Of a DNA stretch of 64,000 nt, positions 21,727 to 33,700 are shown piece by piece (the first letter of the stretch is position 1; each line of letters begins with the position of its first letter). This DNA comes from Toxotes chatareus (lineage: Eukaryota; Chordata; Actinopteri; Toxotidae). The notes beneath the pieces were generated by a model. It saw only the letters and a program-made list of their open reading frames with translations, ran no database searches and was not told where the DNA came from. The DNA is taken from contig CM028900.1 of the NCBI GenBank assembly GCA_016801885.1, forward strand, positions 10,385,501 through 10,449,500. The letters are read 5' to 3'. The position numbers and the translations under genes are program-made.

Positions 21727-24700
21727 CTAGGGGTAGTAGGAAAACAAAGAGAACTGTTAAGCATCTCCCTGACAGCACATATGCATCTATAATAAGATGT
21801 TTTATTTCATTAGGTGTTATTAGTGCAAGTATACATAAGTCTAAAATTATAAAATGTGTGTTCGAACTGAATTCACATGCTTGTTAAAAAGATTTTTTTT
21901 AGATTCTGTGAAACTGACATTTAAGCAAGTAGTTTGACATTTGGGGAAATACTCTTGTTTGCTTTTTTTGCCAATAATGGGTAGATTGATACCCCTGTAA
22001 TGTCTGTTAGCTTACCTTAGCATAAACAGTTAACCTGTGTCTGAAGATAACAAAATCTGCACCTCTAAAGTGTACAAATGAACGTAGTGTATCTCATTTG
22101 CTCAATCTGTACAAAAACTGAAATGTAAAAATGAGAACTTGTGGTTTTACAGGCAGTTATATTCAGGACCATTTCTTGGATGGACGCAATAATTCCCTAG
22201 AGTCTCTGTTAGTTGCTTGTGAATGACACGGTGAAGACAATACGTTGGAAAGTCACTGCACCCAGCCAAAATATAGCCCTGCACACAACCCCCACAACTT
22301 ATCCTTTTTACACTTCCCCTGTTTCCAGTTTGTAAGCTTAGCTAAGCTAACCAGCTGGTGGTTCCAGCTAAATGTTAAATGGAGAGATATGAGCATGGTA
22401 TCAGTCTTCCCATCTAATTATTGGCAAGAAAGTCAATAAGTGTATTTTCCCAAATTTTGTTTTTCTCATATACCTCTCGCAGCATCTAGGCATGCAGATA
22501 ATTTTGTTTGTTTTATTTTCCCAGGCTCTGAGATATCTTTCTGCCACCACTGCAGTGCAATTGAGGCGATTGGGATTTCATTCGTGGTGCTCACAGCATT
22601 AAACACATTTTTTTAAAAATCACCATGCACCTGTTACTCCAAATATATATGGAATATTCTCTCAGTAGAAAGTCATTCCAATAAAAACCACTCACTCTAT
22701 CTATGTACTGTTATATCTCAAAACCTGAACACAAAAACCTTTATACAATTTTTATATACGTTCCTGCCCTTATTTAACTGCAATGAGAAACTTAAATGTC
22801 CCTTTTTGTTGCTTTCATTCACTAACACAGACATAGATAAGAGGGTACAGTCCCCTGTTTAGTTTTACCTGTGGTTTCTTTTATCTTGGGCATCCTGTGA
22901 CTGCCATCCCTTGTAATTGTGAACCCAGGCTCAGCACTGGTAGCTGCATGGATCTTCCTCAGCAGGGTGGGGTCAATGGGATGGCCAGCCTTTCCCTGGC
23001 CTGGAGGCCCGTAAGCTTTCTCCTCAGCAGTCACATAACTCAGCCCCTTGAGCGAGGACTCTGACAGTACATGCATATTGTCTGTGGCACAAAGGGGAGA
23101 ATCCATCGGAGTGGCACAGCTGCTGCTGCCTGTGCTACAACCGGCATCTATAGAAGAACACTGTGAGCTTTGGAGGGAATGAACACCCTCGCTCTGAATC
23201 GATGACATGCGCTTGCTCACATGGTATTCATATAACCGCGTGACGTCTTGCTCTGATGCTGGAATCTTAATTTGCTGCTGCTGCTCATTATCCTGTGAAG
23301 TGGCATCTCCCTCTGCGGAGATGGACCCTTTGGATGGTGAGCGAAGATGGGCATTTAACTTTTGGCTTCTTTCATCTGAGTCCTGTTTCTCTCCCTTTAC
23401 TGTCAGTCTGTCTGCGTGGGAAGGCTGTGACTCATTCACACATTCTGGTGAGAGATTCTCTGCCATTTTGTTTCCGGGTGCTCTCTGCTGCAATTTTTGA
23501 TGCCTGTCTTTAAAGTGAGTTCGCCCCAGATCAAGTTGATTCATGTAGTAGGAATCTCTCACAGTGAAAGCATTATACTTCCCAACAAGATGAGGGGGCT
23601 CCTCTTTAGCTGAATCTTGAGGAGTCATGTGCGACCTATCAGAGGACTCATAGGTATCTCCTTGGATTCTGCTCTCCGCCTCCCTGTGTTTTCCTCTCTG
23701 CCTGCTCATTACTGAGCCCATGTGCATCTTAGTGAAGTATTCACTGACTGATTTTATTTCCATTGTCTCTGGCTCCATCTCACCACCATCTGAGTGAAAA
23801 ATCTGGGAGGAGGCGACAACAGATGACTTCGCCTCCTCCTCCTGATGCTCCTGGGGGTTGTACTGCATAGCTCCTGCTCCGCCATCGCTCTGCTCAGTCA
23901 CCTCCGTCTTTTCCTCATTCGTGGTGTGGTATCCTTCTGTCATGGCTACATGCATCCTCAGGTGGTTCTCTGAGTGTCTCTGAGCGCTGGCCAGCTCAGA
24001 GCTCTCTGTCATCTCAGAGGAGTTTGTCTCGTTGCCAGAATCTGAGGACTCAGGACTAAATGCTCGTGATATTTCTACACCTGTGTACCACAGAAAGACA
24101 AACACCTCATTAACAACTCCATCTGAGGCAAATGGAAAAAAATCACAGATTAGGGAGTGAGTCAAATGTAATTAATGGTAATGAAAATGTATCACCATGT
24201 GAGTGAGAAAAGAGTGAATGAATACTTTGGAATAACACGGATGATAATAAATATAAATTACAACATAATAACGTTCCACTTAAAATTAAAATAAAATTTT
24301 GGCATACCTAAAATATTGATAGAGAACTGTCATTAACTTAAAATAGCATACTATAGATGGCTATTTAAAATTCTTTGCTTTCATTTGTTTTTCTATACAA
24401 GCATTTGACACTGCAGTGTGCAACTCAGAAAACAAACAAAATGATCCACAAAACAAGAGCAAATCTTAAACAAAATAAACAATACTGTAATGAACACAGT
24501 TGTCTGTATGCTCAAATGAATGAAGAAATACACACACAAATGGAAACATAGAACAAAATGGGCTTTATTGAAAAAAAAAAAACAACAGCAACAAATCAAA
24601 AGTGAATGGCTGGAACATGTGTGGTGTTAATGAATGAACGTCACAATAGTGTAAGAAGAACCTGTGCTACTCTCTGACTGTGCTGGACTCTGTTCCTCAG

Positions 24701-27700
24701 ATGCAGCCAGGGCCTCGAGTGCCTGTAAGGTGGACACCACTGCATCGTCCAGAGGCTCCCCATGGCCCTCTGCTCCGTGGGTGGGCACTGAATCTATGAG
24801 AGACACTGGGATGTCATTGCGGGCCCCCTGGGCCCGAGTCCCGGTTCCCTGCTGCTCCTCCTCATCAGAGCTGTCCCTGAAGCCGGGAGGAGGAGCAGCA
24901 ATAGCCAGGTTAAGAGAATGCAGAAGTACGTCATTGTCCTCCTCGTCATTACCCTCCGGTGGGGGAGGGAGGGAGGTTAAGTCAATGATGTCATCACTGG
25001 ACCCAGAGAGTGACAGTAACGAAGGCTTGTCAATGTCACTCATCACCATGTCCTCCTCACAGCTGATGTCATCCTCATCCTCTGCGTCATCTGTTGTCTC
25101 TGCGTAGCAGATATCATGCAGCAGCGGCTCCTCGATGCACTCAGTAGGACCAAAGATTTTGGTGGAGTACTGATACCCATCCCCGTCTTCTATGGCATCC
25201 ATCATCTTATAGTCCTCCTCGAGACGCCTGTACACAGGGCTGTGATTGTCTAGAATCTCCGGACTTTCATCCATCAGTCTCTGGTAGCCTAGATTTTGGG
25301 GGTTTACACTGTCTAAGGGGGGATCTCCAAATATGAAGGAGACCTTTGCATTTCTGGAGGAGTCTTGGGGTTTGGGCCTTGGGATGTTGAGGTAAGTTTG
25401 GGTGCAGGGGACTCTGCAGCACTCCGCTCTCTCCGTCATGTGCATTGAGTGCTGGGGTTGGTGGATCTCAGTTATGTAAACTGGTTGGCCTTCACATCTC
25501 CCTTGGCCAAGGTATTCACACTCCTGGTCAGAATAATCTTGGCTGCACCTCTGGTTGTTTCTGTCTTCATATCCTTTATTGGGTGTGCTATATGTACACT
25601 CGATGGCCTGATAGTTCTGCTTTATTCTCGCTGCATGGCCTGCAAAGAGGAACCAAAAATTGAAACAATTGTTTTAAAAGATAGTATGTTCTGACAAGTC
25701 ATCTTTTGATCATGTGTGATCATTTCAGACGTACTTTTTTCCATACTGTCTGTATTTTTGGCCACGTTGAAGATGGAGCGTCGAGAGTCCACCAGTAATC
25801 TGTAGTAGCCAGCAGTCAAACAGGCCAGATTCATTGCATCAACAGACTCCATTAAGAGAGTGATGGGCTGTAAAAAAAGCAGATAAGCAGATGACAATTA
25901 CCGCAGCATAAATGGGAGAGTGGGTCTTTAGAATGAGGTTATAATGACTACTGAACAGACTTGGTGTTATTTGGGTAAAACCATAAAAAATGTTCACACA
26001 ACCAGTTAGCACATGCTTTTGTTTTAAAAGGGCAGAGGGTTTGTTAACCTTTACGTCCAGGACATGTAGCTCCACTCTAACCCTGTTCTCATCTTCTGTA
26101 TACATCTCAATGCGGTTAACGTGACTGAAATCAGCCAGAAGTGCCACCAAGTTTGTTTTGGTGTTAATCACATGACTGATGCCATATTTGGGCCCCACCA
26201 GCAATGTCACTTCTGTGTGCTTCTCGCCTTGCTGTGAAAAGGAAGAGAGCGTCAGAGAGCATGACCATTTTTTTAATGACGCACACTAGTTGCATACAAT
26301 GTGAGATGGCAGCATAGTTTCACTCACAATTAGTGTGGACTTAAACACCCGTCCTCCATATAACCTCAAGTCACTGAGATACTTCAGATAATGGACCTTT
26401 GCTTGCAAGGCAGTCAGCTGGAAAGGGAAGGAAACAAGGTACCCAGGGTGGGATACAAGCTGAAATAATTTACATGATCTATTCACAGCAGAAAATAATG
26501 TTGAGTTTAAAAAAAAAAGTGCAATATTGTCTGTTCAAGCCACCACCCAGTGCCATTATTCTGAAACTTAACACTCCACTAGGTGGCAGTCGAGAGTCTT
26601 TTCAGATGTGGTGCAAGGCAAAGACAGAGAGATGGTGTGAGATACAGACAGAGAGAGATAAAGACTCTACCTTTTTACCAGGCGGCACCAGGTTCTGGTT
26701 GGTTTTGAGGATGTGAGTGAGGGCTTTTTTGATGTTCTTCTCTTTCATGCTAGACAGCACTGCAGGAGGCAGGAACAATGCCAAACCCCACTCCTTCCTG
26801 CAGATGCACAATTCATAAAGATTAAGAAAAGGTCACTTAGTCACTCTGAGAAACAGTCAAGTCATCATTCTTGACTGGTGATCTATTTACTTCACCTAGA
26901 GGTGGTGCATTGATCAACTGACAGGGTACATTCAGAACTATTAACTAACCATCAGGGATGTATCTTCCGGCATTGCAGCAGAACAATGCCAGTGAGATCA
27001 TCATTATTTAATTGAATAACAACATTCTGGAAAAGTAGTATCCTCTGCAGCAGGGAGAAGTCATTAGAAACAAAAATATGGCTGTATATTTGGGAGGCAC
27101 GAAGTTAATTCCAGCAAGCATGATGCAGAGTGTGAAATCCTATCTACTTACTCTATATACTTCAGGGAAACTTTCTGGGACTGCTTGGTATTGATGGTTA
27201 GAATATACATTTGCAAGGCAGCCAGACGGAGGGCCGTGTCGTATTTCAGCTCTGACCCAAATCTCTCCAATACCACATCATTACAGCTCTGGAGGAGCCA
27301 AAGAGAGAAAGGTTACACTTCAGTTACTCTTTTTATCATGAAATGCAAGACAACAACAAACCTACAGCAACCATGTGTTTGCTGAGGCCATTATTATAGG
27401 CTAAAGTCTGAACTAGGTTCTTGTTCTGAGGTATTCTCTCATTGCCATACTGTTAACATAACAACAAAAAAAAATTTTTGCATCTGCTGATATTCACCTG
27501 AACATAGAGGTACTCAAATGCTACTGCGTCTCTCCTTAGCAGGTCCAAGGGATCCTTCGGGACAAACGTAATGCGAAAAAAGCACTTCATCTTGTGTGAC
27601 CCTGGCCTCTGTGTCACCTAGGGTACAAGTCGAAGATAAAGAGGGTCCTATTAGCCATGAGATAAGTGCATCTGCAAAATGTTTATGTGGACCCCAAGAA

Positions 27701-30700
27701 TCTACTGTTACAATACAGTAGCTAATGGGGATCTAAGTACAAATGACAACAATGAATAAACAATACAAACAGGGACATTGCATTATATGCAAAATTTGAT
27801 CTGTCTGTTAAATACATAGCTGGAGCCAGGAGGTGGTTAGCTTAGCACAGAATAATGACTGGAAACAGGGAGAAACCGCTATCTTAGCTCTGTCCAAAGG
27901 GAAAAAAAATATACCTACTAGCACCTATGACAATCACTAATTAATACCTTTTATTTCTTTTGTTTAATCCACATAAACAACCAAAAGTGCAAAAAGAAGA
28001 ACTAGTGGTTTTCTTGAGGGACTGTTTCCTGTCTGGGAGCAGTAACTCCCTATAGTCCTGGAAGGAACTGTATACATTTATATTATGTATAAACTGTAAA
28101 TCTGTTTAATTAGCAGACAGAAACAAATGTATTGACCTTCTCTAACTCTCGGCAAGAAAGTGATATTGCATATTTCTCAAAATATCAAAATATTAGTCTA
28201 TCTGTAAAACTGATATAAAGCTTCAACTTTGTGTTGTACTGTACAAAACAGTACAGTATGAATACAAAAATACTGAACGGTATACTGAAGAGAAGGATGG
28301 CATCCTTCCTATGTTTTGCCATCAAATGCATTATTTACTTGCCTCTGTCTCTGTTTAGTAGCACCCGAGAGAGCTGTCTCACCTGAGTTAGCATCTCCTG
28401 CTCATGAAGGAGCATGAGTTTGCTGGCAGACCCCTCAGCTCTTTGCTCCAGCATCAGAGAAAAGTGCTCAATGCTCTTAATGGATAGCTTTTCTTGCAGA
28501 GTCAAGATGACATCCTTTCACATAAACAAAGTCATTGTTAATACAACATGAGAATCATGCAGACGCAGCAGCCTGCTAGTGCTCAGCTCAAAGCCATAAC
28601 CATAAGTCATTTTCATGACTGAACACACACAAAAAAACAAAAAAAAAGGGTTTGTTTATCAAGATTTCCCTGCTCCACAGTCAAGCTACGTTTTGTTTTA
28701 ACCATAATTAGTTCAGATAAGGTTCTGAAGACCCTAATAATGAGAGGAGGTTGCACTTTATCATGTACAGTACAGCTGTGAATAACATTCAGTATTTAAA
28801 CAAAACATCCCTTTAGATTATGCAACAGTATTTCATAGTGAAGTGAAACTGGGTTCTTTCCAGCACCTACCTTAATGGATGTGTTGCTGTCAAATTTAAA
28901 TGATTTAGTTTGCCCATTCTCCAGGTACACCTTCAGAACATTTGGCATAAAAAGTAGGGAGTTGTCCTTCACCGTTTCCTGAGTATAGAATAAGACTCAT
29001 TTGATCAACAAATCTAACTTTTCTCATTGAAAGTTGTTTATATGCTGCAGTTAAAGTGCATCAGTAGAGAGATGGAGTTGAAAATTCTAAAGTTGGATTG
29101 AATTATTGCACATTCAAGAAGTCAATGAGGAAGTGATTCTGACGATTTAAGGAAAATTACAGGCAAAATCCAACATTTTGGGAAATAGTCTTTCTTACTG
29201 AGAGGAGAAGATTGATACCACTCTCATAAGTACAGTATGGACATACGTATGGACAGAATGTCTTAGCTGTTTCTCCCTGTTTCAAGTTCTTATGCTAAGC
29301 TAATCACCACCAATAGTGCTGTATAAAACTAGTATTCATTTACCACCTAACTTTCAAGATTTATTTATTTCCCAAAATGCCAAAATGTCAAAGTAATTCT
29401 TTAAACGTGTATGTGACCTGTTTTGATTTGTTTTATTTAATTTCATTTCCATGAAATTAATGTTGTCTCATTTTTTGAGACAACATAGCCAAAAAAACAA
29501 AAAACATACTGATTGTTCTTATGATTTTTCTTATGTTATGATCTCTTTTGTGGACTTTTGGACCTTTTCAGATTCAGTTTGTTAAGTTTTGTTGATAGTT
29601 CCTGTTTTATTTGGAAATCATTGCCCTTGTGTATCTTGTCTTGTTCTACTTCCTGTCTTTGTCTTGTTTCCTGCCTTCGTGATTGTCTGCCCCGCTCTAA
29701 TTGGTTTCACCTGTTGCCCATTGCCTTGTGTATTTAAGTCTCGTCGTTTCCCTGTGTTCTTGTCAATTCGTTTTTGTCTCTTGCCCTTGTCTCATGTCTT
29801 GTCTCTTTTCTAGTTATCCCAAGTCATCTTATCCCCAGCCAGCTTGTGTATTTATTTGTTACTTTGTTTCTTGTTTGGTTTTAGCTCCTTGATCCGTGTC
29901 TCTCCTCGCTCAGAGTGATTTTGCATTTGCATTTTATATTTTTGTTTTTGTGCCCCTTTATGGGCGATCCTTGTTTTGCCACTTTGTGAGAATAAAAACC
30001 ATTTATTTTTGAATTCATCTATGGGGTTGTGCATTTGGGTCCAAGTCCTTGCCCTAGCCGTGGCACTGATGTATCCTCCTTAATAAGCACTCTATGGTTT
30101 TATGTATGATGCTGTCCTCTTCTCAGAGAGTATGACTGCCCGATAGTCTCCTTACTTTGCTGCTGCTTTCTTAAAAAACTCTTCTGTGTGTGACACATGC
30201 AACAAATTGGGGAAGCTCTCTGTGAAAGGGTCCCCTTTTTTCTGTCAATCATACCCACATGCGCTCTATTTCATCCCAGCAATGGTAGTTGATGAGAAGG
30301 AGAAAAAAAAGAGGAGGTGCATTTTTTGCTCATACTTGTCCTCATCTTAGTTAGTGAATTCTAATATTTTCACTCTGGTCTATGCTCTAGTTTTAAGAGC
30401 TCAAGTCTGATTCTGTTGTGTCGCGTCACTTGATGTGTACAGAATGAATCAGTGTCGTCCAGCGGGACTTACTGGGACCTGGCCGTTGATGATGACCTCT
30501 TCAGCAAAGCGGACTTTAACAGGATTAGTCCTTAACTTGGCCTTTTTGGCTGCGCTGATGAATGCCGATTTGGGCGACTTTTGGAGGGAAAGAAGAAAAG
30601 AGGGAAAAAAGAAAAAGGAAAACAGAGATTTAAGGGACAATCAGTTTCTTCAGAGATATGTGATGTATTTTTCAGCTCCACGCAATTCAAGGACGTTTCC

Positions 30701-33700
30701 CTCTTGAAACATGACAACCTCCCATTTCTCCACTCTGTGCTAATGCAATTAAGGTGACACTTTGCAAGGATGTAAAAGGGAGGACACCCCCAATGTTGTT
30801 GCATCTTTGAGCCTGCAAAGAAACATCTAGTAAATGGAAATAATTACAGGATGGATTATAAGACCTGCTTGGTCCTCTGAGTATTGTGGAATCTTACACC
30901 TATGATTTCCTGCAAATCATTCAAGCTTCTTGTTAAGTGACTCATCATGCTGAGAGAGAGAGAATTGAAATGCAAGGTGAATGGATGTATTTAGGCATAG
31001 TATTTTCAAGTCATAGGAAATGTTGCATTATATAAAACGTTATGATTACATTCAAACACTGTGAAAGTAGAGAGAGAAGTTTCCTGCCACGCTGTGTACC
31101 GTATAGTTTATCCTGTGAGCACACATGGATGCCTTGGTCTATTTTTGGAGGGAATTCAAGCATAATTCCATTTTCTCTGACTTATTATGTGAACTGTTAA
31201 CAAAGGCCGAATATATGCTCCTGGTGATGTGTGTTCGCCACCATCTGCTGCTTTGTGACTCTAGTAAATGTTGATGTGGCAGGATCATCCAAGGTTTTGC
31301 AAGGATCTGACGCTACAACATGAGAAGACTTGGAAAGGCTGCAGCAATTGGATTCCCTTTGAGTTAGCCGGGTTCTAACGCTCAGCTAAGGCATTACTGA
31401 TACAGTGCCAGCACAAACATATGGTATGATTAATGGCTTGCTTTCACAGAGTCAACAAAATAATCAGCTCTAAACACACAAACAGCCTGATGGAATGTTC
31501 ATTCATAGTGGAGAAACTTACTGGGTACGGCTGAACAACAGTCAACAATATAGACTCCTTGCAGCTCCTGCAGGAAAGGGAAAAACATTTTTTAATATAA
31601 AAAAATGAATTAAAATGGAAATAATTCACTTGTCCTGGAAGATTGTTATTTTTGAGACATCATGGTGGACAGCAGCAGGAGGAACATTATGTCCCAGTGA
31701 TTTTCCAAGCAGCCCTGTCTTGCCTCCATTGTGCAGTTTTACTGCAGAGGCAGAGCTCATTCAAGGCCACAGGAGCTGTGAAGGAGCGTCCACACAGGCA
31801 CTTTTACCTGTGCTAATGTACTGTCCACAGACTGCAGCAGAGCTCACAGTCAGCCACTCAGCTGTTTCAGTGACATTAATCTAATGAGATGTCCGAAAAA
31901 ACGTCATCACCAGTGTACAGCTAAATTGCAGTGAATGGAGCAGGTGGAAGTTTTCATGTTGTTTCATTGTTATTGTCTTATAACATTGAATGAAGGGGGA
32001 CGTCATGTGATACTGAAATGTTGTAGTCAACCATCTTTTGTGGAGTTGTGATGCAATTTCTCCATTTTTGGGCTAATAAATGTGTGCCTTATTCTTATTG
32101 TTTGTGTGTTTCTTTGGCTTTTGTAAAGATCTGTTTTTACTTTGACAGTAAAGGGTTTCTCTTTTTTTTCTTGTTTATGGGTGACAAAAAGCCACACTAA
32201 ATCTACTTTGATTCACTGTTGTAAGACAATAAAACATGAAAACTTCCAAGAGGGGTGAATACTTTAGGCACTGTGGAATTACCAACAACAGGTTCAAAGA
32301 AGCAGGCAAATGGCATCTCACCTTAGTGTGTTGTCATACCTGACAAGGTCAATAACCCTCTCCCTGGGTGCTGAACTGACTGGCTCATCATTAATCATGA
32401 TGATCTCGTCCCCTGGGATCAGCTTGCCTTCTGATGGACCCCCTGCCAGTGCACACCAAATAAGAGTTAAGTGGAACAAAGTGTGCACAGTCATACCATT
32501 TTTCTTTGTTTTCTTGGTTTCCTGTCTTGTGGCTCAAGGCTCTAATGAATGCTTACTCATTCAGGGCTGTTAAAATCAATGAATCATCGACGTAAACTAC
32601 AGCCTGAGTGGGTTTCCTTTCTTCTTTTAGGAGGATTTCTTCTGTGTTGATAATGGCCTGGGGATTGAATGAGTCACATCTGTATTAGAGCTCACTGTAC
32701 AGCTGGCTTGCTTTACCTGGTGTGACTGAGCGAACCACCACAGGTTTTTCACTGCCTGCCACAAAACCAAAGCCAAGCACTGGGTCTCGTCTCATCTCCA
32801 CCTTCCGGGGCGCTGGTGGCACAAACTTGTCTCCGTCCAGACGAATCTCCTCCAGGGAGCTGCTCTGGGAGACGTGGCTGTGGGAATGATAAAATGCTAT
32901 TTTGAAATGTATTCAGTTATTACACCACACTATCACAATTAATCAAAGTCATATAGATAATCAAAGTTAGATAGATTGATTGATTAAAACAGTTTATTAG
33001 TTGATTAGTCAGTTAGTTAATTGCTTCTCTTCTCTTCTTTAGCTTCTGCCAGTTTTCTTACATTTTATAGAGCAAATAATAAATCAGTTGATTGATAAGG
33101 CGGTTTAATAAAAATAATTGTTAGTTGCAGCTCTAATTTCAAAATGTGATTGTCAAACTAATAGAACTACTAAAAAGAATCCCCTTCAAGAAACAATGAC
33201 AACTGGGACAATGAATATAACGATTTAACTGTATAGAAAATGGTTGTTTTTCTTCTGACTAAATCCTCAAAATGCTTAAAAGCAGGTTGCCAGAGCCTGA
33301 AAATAAGGAACTAGTGCACTGCTGCAAAAATAGATCATGTGGGCGATGGTAATCAAGATCCAATGTTTGTATTCTCACATTGCAGATATCCACTGTGTGC
33401 TTCACCGAGAAGCAGTTACAGTTTTCTGTAGTACTCACACTGTAATGTGTTACACAATAAGGTTGAAGTTTACACCTTATTTGCCCCTTTACCTCAGTTA
33501 CCCTGATCAGTGCATTTTCTCTGTCTTGAGCTAAAAAGATTTGCATAAACTGTATGTAGCTTCGGCATCTTCTGTAATCTGAGTTTTTACAGTGTTCCTC
33601 CTCTGTCCCTGGCTGCAAAAGCAGCAGCAGCAGCTCCATATGGTGCCAACAACGTTGGTTAATTAAAGCTGTGGGCAGACTGTGTAATTCACAGTTATTC

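Noticed and set aside
21418..21792. Plus-strand 124-codon frame opposite the last frmpd4 exon
   Set aside because: A shadow of the minus-strand coding exon with no domain and no splice or promoter evidence.
24664..25107. Plus-strand 147-codon frame opposite frmpd4 exon 15
   Set aside because: The serine-rich translation arises from the acidic Asp/Glu-rich exon on the other strand.
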